64,000 bases of DNA from Aquimonas voraii. GTDB taxonomy: Bacteria; Pseudomonadota; Gammaproteobacteria; Xanthomonadales; Xanthomonadaceae. Below are positions 32,381 through 41,800 of this stretch, one piece after another; the stretch's first letter is position 1, and the number at the start of each line of letters is the position of its first letter. The stretch spans positions 930,001 through 994,000 of the forward strand of contig NZ_FNAG01000001.1 of the NCBI RefSeq assembly GCF_900101825.1, written 5' to 3'. A program made the translations under genes and the position numbers. Under the pieces are notes generated by a model. It ran no database searches. It had not been told where the DNA came from and saw nothing but the letters and a program-made list of their open reading frames with translations.

Positions 32381-33129
32381 GCACCTACGCCAGTTTTCAG
32401 GGCCGCGTTTACCTCGGCAAGCGCGATCCCGCGGGCCATCCCATCGAAGTGCGCTCGCCCGGCAACGTCGCCGAGCTGAAGCTCTCGCTCAAGACCGATG
32501 TGCTCGAACACTTCGAGAGCCAGACCGGCCAGCGCTCGCTCGACCACCGTATGGTCAAGCAGAAGTCGGCGACCGTGAACCTCACCATCGAGGAGTTCAC
32601 CAAGGAGAACCTGGCGCTCGCGTTGTACGGCAACCACGTCACCGGCGCGGGCGGCTCGGTCACTGACGAACCGGTCGGCGCTCTCATGCCGGTGGTCGGC
32701 GACCGCTACTTCCTCGCGCACCCGAAGGTCGCCGCGGTCGTGCTGACCGATTCTGCTGCGAGCCCGGCGACGCTGACCGCGGGCACGCACTACACCGTCG
32801 ATACCGACTTCGGTGCCCTCCAGTTTCTTGACATCACCGGCTTCACGCCACCCCTCAAGGCCAGCTACACCTTCGGCACGGCGACCGAGATCGGCATTTT
32901 CACCCAGGCGCTGCCCGAGCGCTTCTTGCGCCTGGAGGGCATCAACACCGCCCAAGGCAATGCGAAGGTCCTCGTCGAGCTCTACCGCGTCGCCTTCGAT
33001 CCGCTGAAGGAGATCTCCTTCATCTCCGACGAGTACAACAAGTTCGAGCTGGAAGGCTCGCTGCTCGCCGACACGACCAAGCCCTTCGATGCGGTGCTGG
33101 GTCAGTTCGGCCGGATCGTGCAGCTGTGA
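32377..33129 (+). CDS. Major tail tube protein
   Basis: This 250-residue protein begins with F-Q-G-R-V-Y-L-G-K-R, as tail-tube proteins of this group do. It has a β-rich body with L-K-T-D-V-L-E-H-F-E-S and Y-T-V-D-T-D-F-G-A-L-Q-F near residue 130-141. That last motif is the same kind of repeat found six times in the large tail protein at 38848. It is the tube through which DNA passes. The next start overlaps its stop (GTGA). Confidence 0.85.
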   Translation: MSTYASFQGRVYLGKRDPAGHPIEVRSPGNVAELKLSLKTDVLEHFESQTGQRSLDHRMVKQKSATVNLTIEEFTKENLALALYGNHVTGAGGSVTDEPVGALMPVVGDRYFLAHPKVAAVVLTDSAASPATLTAGTHYTVDTDFGALQFLDITGFTPPLKASYTFGTATEIGIFTQALPERFLRLEGINTAQGNAKVLVELYRVAFDPLKEISFISDEYNKFELEGSLLADTTKPFDAVLGQFGRIVQL

Positions 33130-33530
33130 GCATGACCATGAGTGAACTGGAGAAACTCCTCCCGCAAGGCGTGTCCCTGACCATCGCCGGCGAGACCCTG
33201 ACCGTGAAGCCGCTCAAAGTCGGGCAGCTGCCCGGCTTTCTGCGCGCGATCACCCCGGTGATGCAACAGATCACCGGGACCGGCATCGACTGGTGGGCGG
33301 TGATCGGCGAACGCGGCGGCGATCTGTTGTCGGCCATCGCGATTGCGGTCGGCAAACCGCGCGAGTGGGTCGACGACCTCGACGCCGATGACGCGGTCCT
33401 GCTCGCTTCCACGGTCATCGAGGTCAACGCGGATTTTTTTACCCGCCAGGTGATGCCGCGCCTCAGCGCGCTGTTCGCCCAGGTGGGCGACGCGACGAGC
33501 CCGGGTGGTTCGACGCCGCCCAGTCCCTGA
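33126..33530 (+). CDS. Tail assembly chaperone, gpG-type
   Basis: This protein is 134 residues from the GTG at 33126 (or 132 from the ATG at 33132). It has L-T-I-A-G-E-T-L-T-V-K-P-L-K-V-G-Q and a helical body (L-L-S-A-I-A-I-A-V-G-K-P, then L-L-A-S-T-V-I-E-V-N). It resembles DUF6631-type tail chaperones. In lambda, gpG and its frameshifted form gpGT wrap the tape measure protein during tail assembly. The GTG overlaps the tail-tube stop. Most ribosomes stop at 33530; some are expected to shift. Confidence 0.85.
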   Translation: MSMTMSELEKLLPQGVSLTIAGETLTVKPLKVGQLPGFLRAITPVMQQITGTGIDWWAVIGERGGDLLSAIAIAVGKPREWVDDLDADDAVLLASTVIEVNADFFTRQVMPRLSALFAQVGDATSPGGSTPPSP

Positions 33531-33736
33531 TCGGCCACGGCCACCGCCTCACCGACATCCACGACTACACGCTGGCGCAAGTGCGCGGTTTTCTGGCGGC
33601 CGTGAGCCGCGAGGACGCCGCGCGCGATGCGCGGCTGTTGTCGTTGATCGCGCTCGGTGCCCGTGGCGACGCCCGCCACCTCGACCAGACCCTCGACCGA
33701 CTCACCACTCATGCGCATCTCGATCCGCATCGATAG
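33126..33736 (+). CDS. Frameshifted tail assembly chaperone, gpGT-type
   Basis: A -1 shift at 33500-33506 extends the protein into a second frame that has no start of its own. That frame reads W-F-D-A-A-Q-S-L-I-G-H-G, then D-I-H-D-Y-T-L-A-Q-V-R-G-F-L and L-S-L-I-A-L-G-A-R-G-D, to the TAG at 33734. The product would be about 203 residues. Translation of the second frame shows good codon use, and the tape measure gene follows soon after, as expected of the G/GT arrangement. This is a -1 shift, as in lambda. Confidence 0.8.
33500..33506 (+). other. Slippery site C CCG GGT for -1 frameshifting
   Basis: In the zero frame the codons CCG (33501-33503) and GGT (33504-33506) can re-pair one base back as CCC and GGG, which is the classic X XXY YYZ heptamer. 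It lies 22 bases before the zero-frame stop and inside the overlap of the two tail chaperone frames. It is the only such heptamer I see in that overlap. Confidence 0.75.
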
Positions 33737-34355
33737 TGCCGCCGCCAAAGCGCAACTGCGCCGCTGGGGCGGCGAGTTCCGCGACAAGGCGCACAAGGCA
33801 GTGTCGCGCGGCATCGCGGGTCAGGCAGTGGAGGTCAAGCAGGCGGTGCGTGCCCATGTGGCCGAGCGCATGACCGTGGTGCGGAAGTCCTTCGTGAAGG
33901 GCTTCACCGCCAAGGTGCTCGACCGCGACAAGAACCGGCTGCCGGCCCTGTACGTTGGCTCGGGCATCCAGTGGGCAGGCCTGCACGAGCGTGGCGGCCA
34001 GATTGCCGGGCGCATGCTGATCCCGCTGCATGGGCGCGTCGGTCGCAAGAAATTCAAGGCGCAGGTCGCCGCCTTGATGCGCGGCGGCAACGCCTACTTC
34101 ATCAAGAACAAGCGCGGAAACATCGTCCTGATGGCCGAAAACATCAAGGACCACGACCGCACGCTCTCGGGCTTCAAGCGCCGGTACCGCAAGGCCGAAG
34201 GCATCGGCAGGCTCAAGCGCGGCGATGACATTCCCATCGCCGTCTTGGTGCCGCGCGTGGCGCTGCGTAAGCGACTCGACATCGAGCGGCTGGTGGCCGG
34301 GCACATCCCGCGTCTTGCCGCAGCAATCCAGCACCACCTCGAAACCCTGGACTGA
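33711..34355 (+). CDS. Minor tail protein, DUF6441-like
   Basis: This 214-residue basic protein starts M-R-I-S-I-R-I-D-S and has V-K-Q-A-V-R-A-H-V-A-E-R near residue 44-55, with W-A-G-L-H-E-R-G-G near 88-96. The family occurs between tail chaperones and tape measure. It probably joins or completes the tail. It overlaps the end of the GT frame by 26 bases. Confidence 0.75.
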   Translation: MRISIRIDSAAAKAQLRRWGGEFRDKAHKAVSRGIAGQAVEVKQAVRAHVAERMTVVRKSFVKGFTAKVLDRDKNRLPALYVGSGIQWAGLHERGGQIAGRMLIPLHGRVGRKKFKAQVAALMRGGNAYFIKNKRGNIVLMAENIKDHDRTLSGFKRRYRKAEGIGRLKRGDDIPIAVLVPRVALRKRLDIERLVAGHIPRLAAAIQHHLETLD

Positions 34356-34358
34356 TCC

Positions 34359-37300
34359 GTGGCCAAACGCATCTCGGTCCTCGTCGCGCTGGATGGCGCC
34401 GACGAGGGTCTCAAGCGCGCGATCAACTCGGCCGAGCGCAGCCTCGGCGACCTCGCGTCCAGCGCCAAGACTGCCGGCGACAAAGCTGCAGCCGGCATGG
34501 CCGAGGTCAAGGCCGGCATGTCGGCCTTCGGCGATCAGATCGCGCGCGCCAAGACCCAACTGCTCGCGTTCCTGACGATCAACTGGGCCGCGGGTCAGGT
34601 GCAGGAACTGGTCCAGATCGCTGATGCCTGGAACATGATGTCCGCGCGCCTGTCGCTCGCGACCGCCGGACAGCGCGAATACCTCACCGCCCAGCGTGAG
34701 CTGTTCGCGGTCGCCCAGCGGATCGGCGTGCCGATCCAGGAGACGGCGACGCTGTACGGCAAGCTGCAACAGGCTGTGCGCCAGTTGGGCGGCGAGCAGC
34801 GGCAGGCTATCGAACTCACCGAGAGCATTTCGCAGGCGCTGCGCATCTCTGGTGCATCGGCGTCCGAGTCCCAGTCCGCGCTGCTCCAGTTCGGCCAGGC
34901 GCTGTCGGCCGGCGTGCTGCGCGGCGAGGAGTTCAACTCCGTCGTCGAAAACAGCCCACGGCTTGCCAAGGCACTCGCCGATGGCCTCGACGTACCCATC
35001 GGCCGCCTGCGCAAGCTGGCCGAGGAAGGCCGGCTGACCGCCGATGTCGTCATCGACGCCTTGATGAGCCAGAAGGATGTGCTGGCCGCCGAGTACACCC
35101 AGCTGCCGCAAACCGTCAGCGCGGCGTTCACCCGCCTGAGCAATGCCTTCGGCCAGTGGATCAGCCGCGTCGATGAGTCGACCGGGTTCACCAAGAAGCT
35201 GGCGGAAGCCCTCACGTGGCTGGCTGACAACCTCGACACGGTGATGGCGTGGCTCACGCGGGTCGCTGAGATCGGCCTCGGCGTGCTGATCTACCGGATG
35301 ATCCCGGCCTTGATCATCGCCTGGCAGACCGCGGGCGCCGCCGCCGTCACTGCGGCGACCACCACCAGCGCCGCCTGGGCCGCGGCCAACCTGTCGCTCA
35401 CGAATGCCATCGCCACCGTTGGCAAGCTCCGCGCGGCATTCGCGGTGCTGGCCGCCGCGATCATCGGGTGGGAGATCGGCACCTGGCTGCGAGAGAAGTT
35501 CGCCGTCGTGCGCGTGGCCGGTGTGGCCATGGTCGAGGTGCTCATGAAGAGCATCGAGTTCCTGCAATACCAGTGGGAGTCGTTCGCGGCGATCTTCACC
35601 GGCGACACGATGGCCGAGGCCACGGCGCGACACGAAGCGCGCCTCGCGCAGATGAACCAGATCTTCCGCGACATGTACGCCGACGCGCAGCAAGGCAGCG
35701 AAGCCGCCCAGGGCGCGATGAACACGGCGGCCAGTGCAGCCGAGGAAATCGCCAAGCGTCTGGAAGCCGTGCGCCAGGGCACGCAGGAAGCGGTTGGACG
35801 CGGCATCGAGGCCGTGCACGTCGCCGTCGAGAAGCTGAAGGCGCGTCTTGGCGAAGTGGAACAGGCGGCCGGCGCGGCATCGGGCACAGTCAACGATGCC
35901 ACCGCCAAGATGGCCGAGGCCTACAAGGGCTTCACCGCGCTGGTCGAGGCCAACCTGCAGCAGCAGGTCACCGCGGTGAAGGCCCGCTTCGCCCAGGAGC
36001 AGGCGGAGCTGCAGACCACGCGCACGACCGAGCGCGAGCGCATCGTCGAGTCGACCAAGAACCTGTCGGAAGCCCTGACGCAGCAGGCGACGTTGCGCCA
36101 GCAGGCCTCGACCCAAACGCTGCAGCTGATCGACGCCGAGACCAGTGCTCGTCGTGAAGCGGCGATGCGCCAGGGCCAGACCGAGCAAGAGCGCATGGCC
36201 AACGTCCAGCGCGTCGAGAACGACATTCTGGCAACCAAACGCCAGACACTCGTGCAAGCGCTGAACGAGTACCGGCAACATATCGATGCGCTGAACGCCG
36301 AAGTCAATCGCCATCTCGCCGAAGTACAGCGCATCGAGGAGGCCAAGCGTCAGCTCACGATGTCGACGGAGGAACGCATCCGCGAGATCCGCCGCCAGGG
36401 CATGAGCGAGTACGAGGCCACCGAGGACCGCAAGCGCCAGATCACCGAGCTGCAGCAGAAGGCACGCGAAGCCCTGGCCCAAGGCGAGTTCGAGCAAGCC
36501 CGGCAGTTGGCGCAGAAGGCCATGGATCTCGCTGTGCAGGTGGCCAACACCCAGTCTGCGGAGGCCAAGCGCGGCGAGCAGGCGCGCCAACAGGCCGAGC
36601 AGTCGGCGACACAGATCGCGCAACTGCAGGCGCAGGCGCGCGAAGCCAGCGCCCGCAAGGAGTTCGAAACCGCGAACAGCCTGATGCAGCAGGCCGGCGA
36701 ATTGCGCGCGCAGCTGGCGGCCAAGGCGCGCGAAGCCGATCAGCAGATCGCCCAAGGCAAGGACGGCGTGCGCCAGTCCATCGACCGCATCCGCGAGGCC
36801 GAGGAGATCTTGAACCGCGCGCTCGACGCCGAGGCGCAAGCGCACCGCAGCGCGGCCGATGCCGCGCGCTCGGCGCGCAACGAAATCCAGCGCACGCTGA
36901 GCGATACCGAGTCGCAGATCGACTCGATCACCGCGAAGCTGCGCGATGGCCTGACCCTCACCATCAACGCCGACACCGAGCGCCTGGACCAGGCGCTCGA
37001 CCGACTGGATGCGGCGCTGGAGGAGAAGGAGTACCTGCTGAAGATCCAGGCCGATCTGCAGCAGGCCGAGCAGACGCTGCGCGAGTACGAGCAGCGGCTG
37101 AAGGACGGCCAGACTCTGCCGGTTAATGCCGACTTCACCCAGGCGCAGGAAGCGCTGGACCGGCTCAAGGCGTACGCCAATGAGTCGGCGCAGTTCGAGC
37201 TCAAGGTCTCCACCGAGAAGGCGCAGGCCGCAGTCACCAACGTCGAGCGCCAGATCGGCGCGCTCTCGCAGTTGCAGACCGAGTCGCGGCACCTGGTCCA

Positions 37301-38417
37301 GCACAACGCCGATGCGGCCCGCGCCGAGGTCATGAGCCTGGCCGGCATGCACACCACCAGCACGCACACGATCTACGTCACCAAGGTCGAGACCAACGCC
37401 ACCGGCGGCCTGGTCGGCCGTGGCCTGCCGCGCTTTGCCCGCGGCGGCTCGGTGGCGCCGCCCGCTGTTGCATCACTATTCCCGCGGATGGCGGGCGGCA
37501 AGGTACCGGGCAGCGGCGATGCGGACACCGTGCCGCGCACGCTGGATGCCGGCGCCTTTGTGATTCGCAAAGCGGCCGTGCGCAAGTACGGCATCGCGGC
37601 ATTGGCGCGGCTGACCAAGGTCGCGCGGTTCGCCAGTGGCGGCCCGGCCGGGATCTCGCCGGAGCCGCCACCACCGCCCTCAGCACCGAATCGGGCGCCG
37701 CCCGAGCGCCCCAAGCGCAACCGCTCCGTCGTCGAAGCCCTGAAACTTGTCGAGCTGGGTTATCAGGGCATGATGAGCTACGCCTCGGCCCTGTCCCGGT
37801 CCGGCGGCGCAGCCATCAGCCCGTTGTTCAAGATGAACACCGAGCGGAACTACGGCCGGCAGGCCAGCGTCGACAAGCGCTACCTGGAGCCGCTGCTCGG
37901 CATCAAGACGCTGACCGGACTCGAAGGCGGCATGGTCGAGGGCATCAAGCGTCGCTGGCGCTCGGCGATGGCGCAAGCGCTGCTGGTCGGCAAAGACCTC
38001 GAGCGCGACCTGATCACCTACATGGAAAGCCTCGAAGGCCAGTTCTTCGCGCGCGGCGGCATCGCCTCGTCCGACACCGTGCCGGCACTGCTGACGCCGG
38101 GCGAGTTCGTCGTGAACCGCGCGACGGTGTCCAAGTTCGGCGTCGGCTTCTTCGAGGCGATCAACGGCATGAAGGCGCCTACCCAAGCGCTGGCCGCGCG
38201 CACGCTGCGCAGTGTCCAAGGTTTCGCCACAGGCGGTTTGGTGAAGCCCACCGGCGCGGGCGTGCAGCGTCCCTCCCTGCTCGGCGAGCACGCGCCCACG
38301 CGCACGGTGCGCGTCGAACTCGCAGCGGGCACCCACAAGGTGGCCGCGACCATCGACGAACGCGACGAAGCCCGACTGCTGCGCGTGCTCAGCGCGGCAC
38401 GCACCCGCACGCTCTGA
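34359..38417 (+). CDS. Tail tape measure protein
   Basis: This 1352-residue protein starts at GTG and has the TP901-type N-terminal region (L-S-L-A-T-A-G-Q-R-E-Y-L, E-T-A-T-L-Y-G-K-L-Q and G-E-E-F-N-S-V-V-E-N-S-P near 190-200). A long hydrophobic region lies at about 300-375. A very long helical, Gln/Ala/Glu-rich coiled coil follows from about 430 to 1000. Gly-rich F-A-R-G-G-S-V-A-P-P repeats occur near the end. It fixes tail length and is ejected into the host envelope. From its size a long tail is expected. Confidence 0.95.
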   Translation: MAKRISVLVALDGADEGLKRAINSAERSLGDLASSAKTAGDKAAAGMAEVKAGMSAFGDQIARAKTQLLAFLTINWAAGQVQELVQIADAWNMMSARLSLATAGQREYLTAQRELFAVAQRIGVPIQETATLYGKLQQAVRQLGGEQRQAIELTESISQALRISGASASESQSALLQFGQALSAGVLRGEEFNSVVENSPRLAKALADGLDVPIGRLRKLAEEGRLTADVVIDALMSQKDVLAAEYTQLPQTVSAAFTRLSNAFGQWISRVDESTGFTKKLAEALTWLADNLDTVMAWLTRVAEIGLGVLIYRMIPALIIAWQTAGAAAVTAATTTSAAWAAANLSLTNAIATVGKLRAAFAVLAAAIIGWEIGTWLREKFAVVRVAGVAMVEVLMKSIEFLQYQWESFAAIFTGDTMAEATARHEARLAQMNQIFRDMYADAQQGSEAAQGAMNTAASAAEEIAKRLEAVRQGTQEAVGRGIEAVHVAVEKLKARLGEVEQAAGAASGTVNDATAKMAEAYKGFTALVEANLQQQVTAVKARFAQEQAELQTTRTTERERIVESTKNLSEALTQQATLRQQASTQTLQLIDAETSARREAAMRQGQTEQERMANVQRVENDILATKRQTLVQALNEYRQHIDALNAEVNRHLAEVQRIEEAKRQLTMSTEERIREIRRQGMSEYEATEDRKRQITELQQKAREALAQGEFEQARQLAQKAMDLAVQVANTQSAEAKRGEQARQQAEQSATQIAQLQAQAREASARKEFETANSLMQQAGELRAQLAAKAREADQQIAQGKDGVRQSIDRIREAEEILNRALDAEAQAHRSAADAARSARNEIQRTLSDTESQIDSITAKLRDGLTLTINADTERLDQALDRLDAALEEKEYLLKIQADLQQAEQTLREYEQRLKDGQTLPVNADFTQAQEALDRLKAYANESAQFELKVSTEKAQAAVTNVERQIGALSQLQTESRHLVQHNADAARAEVMSLAGMHTTSTHTIYVTKVETNATGGLVGRGLPRFARGGSVAPPAVASLFPRMAGGKVPGSGDADTVPRTLDAGAFVIRKAAVRKYGIAALARLTKVARFASGGPAGISPEPPPPPSAPNRAPPERPKRNRSVVEALKLVELGYQGMMSYASALSRSGGAAISPLFKMNTERNYGRQASVDKRYLEPLLGIKTLTGLEGGMVEGIKRRWRSAMAQALLVGKDLERDLITYMESLEGQFFARGGIASSDTVPALLTPGEFVVNRATVSKFGVGFFEAINGMKAPTQALAARTLRSVQGFATGGLVKPTGAGVQRPSLLGEHAPTRTVRVELAAGTHKVAATIDERDEARLLRVLSAARTRTL

Positions 38418-38427
38418 CCGGTTCCCC

Positions 38428-38835
38428 ATGCAACTCCAACACCTCGCCACCAGCGACGTCCTGACCTTGCCCGACGATCTGCTGTGGGTCGACGAGCACG
38501 CGTGGACGCCCGCAGTGGCGTCGATGAGCTACCTGATCACTGGCGCGCTGCTGGTGCAGTCGGCCACGCGGCAGGCCGGGCGGCCGATCACGCTGGAAGG
38601 CGCGTTCGACATGGCTTGGGTCACACGCGCCACGGTCGGCACCCTGCACGCGTGGGCGAGTGTGCCGTTGACCGCCGACGACGGGCGCTTCGAGTTGCGT
38701 TTGCACGACGGCCGCAGTTTCGAGGTGGCCTTTCGCCACGACGAGATCTGCGTCGAGGCCGAACCCGTGCTCGGCTTTCCGGCGCGATCCGATGCCGACC
38801 GCTACCGATTGACGCTGCGCTTGCTGCAGCTCTGA
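38428..38835 (+). CDS. Tail protein of unknown role
   Basis: This 135-residue β-rich protein opens H-L-A-T-S-D-V-L-T-L-P-D-D-L-L-W. It contains W-A-S-V-P-L-T-A-D-D-G-R and F-A-F-R-H-D-E-type strands (V-A-F-R-H-D-E-I). It sits between tape measure and the large tail-tip genes, where distal tail proteins occur. The exact role is not clear. Confidence 0.6.
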   Translation: MQLQHLATSDVLTLPDDLLWVDEHAWTPAVASMSYLITGALLVQSATRQAGRPITLEGAFDMAWVTRATVGTLHAWASVPLTADDGRFELRLHDGRSFEVAFRHDEICVEAEPVLGFPARSDADRYRLTLRLLQL

Positions 38836-38847
38836 CTAGGACTCCCG

Positions 38848-41800
38848 ATGCCCATTCTTGCAGGCGACGTGAAGCTCGTTGCCAGCCAGGTCATGGACGA
38901 CGTCGCCGAAGGCGGCGGCGCGCCCACGTCCACCGTCATCGTCGATGGTGCGAGCAACTCGCTGTTCAACGACATCTCGGAGATGGATCGCGCCGGTGGC
39001 CGCGTGAACCTGCGCAAGGTCTTCGCCAGCGTGCAGACCGGCACCACCGACACGTATCTGGGCGGCAACGTCATCGTCGCCGAGGCGCCGAGCGATCCGC
39101 GCGTCGCGGTCACGATCTTTTCGACCGAAGAGATCTTCGACCGCCGCACCAACGCGCGCGACCGCATTGAGGCCTACCTCAACAAGGGCTCGCTTTGGAA
39201 CGGCTACCTGCTGGAGAACCACATCACCGGCCAGCGCAGCGTCCAGTTGTTCCAGCGCGTTGGCGCCGAGTTGCCCGCCATCGGCAAGACCCTGTACCTG
39301 GTCGCCAACGAAGGCCTGGCGAACGAGTTCTCGCAGTACATCCGCGTCACCCGCGTCGCCTCGGAAACACGCACCTTCAGCTATGGCTCGGGCAGCGGCA
39401 TCGTCGACTACGAAGCGGTGGTCGTCACCTGCGATCTGTCGGACGCACTGCGCTTCGACTTTCCCGGTTCTCCGCCAGATCGCCTGTTCACGATGGCGCC
39501 GGGCAAGACCAAGACCCGCGACACGGTGGTCGCCGATGCCGCCAAGTATTGCGGCGTGGTCAAGACCACCCAGCCGATCGCCATCGGCGATGTTGCCGCC
39601 AGCGTCAGTAGCATCTTCACCCAGCTGGTGCCTTCGGCGCAGACCGAAACGCCGCTGCTCGATCTGACCGCAGGCGGCACCTCCGAAGCCCTGGTCGAGT
39701 CGGCCAACGGCACCGTGAGCTACACGACCTCGGTCGGCTTCAACGCCTCTACCGTGCTGTCGGTCGGCAATGCAATCCAGCCCGGCACGCTGTCAATCAG
39801 CGTCAGCGGCGCCACGCTGACCGACAACGGCGGCCAGCTGATGGCGGGCGCCACCGTCATCGGCACCGTGAACTACGCTCGCGGCCAAATCGCGATGGCG
39901 ACCAGTGCGCCGAACTACGGCGGCACCAAGACCATCACCTTCCGGCCCGCCGCCGCACCGATCCGTGTCGCCGACACCGCGGGCGTGCGCGTCGACATCG
40001 AGAACCGCGCCTACAACTACGTGCTCACCATCCTGCCGAGCCCGGCGCCCGGCACCTTGCAGGTGAGCTACCGCGCCCAGGGCAAGTGGTACGACCTGCG
40101 CGACAACGGCGCCGGCGTGCTCAAGGGCAGCAGCCCGGAGTACGGGGTCGGCACCGTGAACTATGGCTCCGGCACGGTGGCGGTGACCGTGGGCGCGCTG
40201 CCCGATGTCGGCAGCGAGATCGTCTATGCCTGGGGCGGCAAGGCCAACTACTTCAACCGATCCGACCAGACCATCGCGCCGCCCGCTGTCTCCTTGCAGC
40301 TGGCGCAGTCCGGCATCACGCCGCAGTCGGTCACGATCACCTGGAACGACGGTGCACCGCGCACCGCCACCGACGATGGCGCTGGCCGCATCACCGGTGC
40401 GGCGACCGGCACCATCCACTACCAGTCGGGCCTGATCCAGTTCACACCCGCCGCGCTGCCGGCTGGCGGCCAGACCTACAACGTCGCCTACACCTGGGGA
40501 CCACCGACCGAGGAGGAGTTCCACGCGCCGATGCGCGATGGCACAGGTCGCATCGACGTCGAAGTGGAATTCGATGGCTTGATCCCGGGTACGGTCGAGC
40601 TGGAATGGAACCTGCTGATCGAGACCTTCGACTACATCTCGACGACGCCGGCCGAGCTGCAGCTCGTGCGCCCGGTCGATCCGATCAAGATCGTCCGCGA
40701 CGACCGCAACGGCAATCTCAAGGACACGCAAGGCTTCGTCTATGGCACGGTGAACTACGCCACCGGCGTCGTGCGCTTCCTGCCCGACACCATCGTGCGC
40801 ATTCCCGTGGGGCGCTATTCGGTGACCCAGATCGGGCTCACGCGCAATGCCGATGGGACCCTCGTGCCGGTCTATCGCAATGTGTTCTCGCATTGGGAGT
40901 ACGTGACCGCGGGCGCGTCCATGCCCATCGACGAAACGGCGTGGGCGAAGGTGCGCTATCGCGCCACCGGCACCTCGAACTCGGTCGCCGAGACGTTCAC
41001 CGCCAGTGGCCTGGCGTTGGATCTGACGCCGAGCTTCGCCGAGCCCATCGTGCCTGGCAGCGTCGGCTTCACGCTCGGTGGCAAGACCTACTTCGACCGC
41101 CTCGGCAGCCTGTACTACGACCTGAACCCGGTGAACGGCGCGGCGACGCTTGCCGGCGCCATCAACTACGCCACCGGCGCGGTGACCTTGAGCGCGTGGG
41201 TACCGGGCCAAGGCACGGCGGTCCAACTGCGCTCGCTGCTCACCAGTCTCGATGGCACGCCGGTCGACGAGGTCACCTTCCGCATTCCGGCCTCGCCGGT
41301 GCGGCCGTCGAGCCTGCAGTTACTGGCCACGCGGTTGACCGGCGGCACGATCAACGTGAGCGCCGACAACCACGGGATCATTGCCGGGGCGGGCATCACC
41401 GGTGCCATCGACTACGAGACCGGCGTCGTCCGCGCACGCTTCGGGTCGTGGGTGGTCGCCGCCGGCAACGAGGACGAGATCTGGTTCGATCCCGATGGTG
41501 TGGTCGTGCTCGATGGCGTGCCCAAGGTGTTCAAGCCGGCGCCAGTGTTCGCCGACACCATCAAGTACAACGCCGTCGCGTACTCCTACCTGCCGCTTGA
41601 TGCCGACCTGATCGGGCTTGATCCGGTACGACTGCCGCAGGACGGGCGCGTGCCGATCTTCCGGATGGGCGACTTTGCGGTGATCGGCCACACCGAAACG
41701 GTCGGCCCGCTGACCGCCAGCGTCGGCCAGGTCATCGACTGCAATCGCGTGCGCCTGTCGCGGGTGCGAGTGCTTGATGGCAACGGTGTGGTCGTTACCG

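Noticed and set aside
33702-37367. Open minus-strand frame of about 1220 codons opposite the tape measure gene
   Set aside because: It is antisense to a well-supported tape measure gene. Long antisense frames arise easily in high-GC repetitive coding sequence, and the translation is rich in Leu/Arg/Gly without domain structure.
39793-41600. Open frames on both strands over the large tail protein
   Set aside because: They are shadows of the repetitive high-GC tail gene, which has the correct start, length and neighbours.
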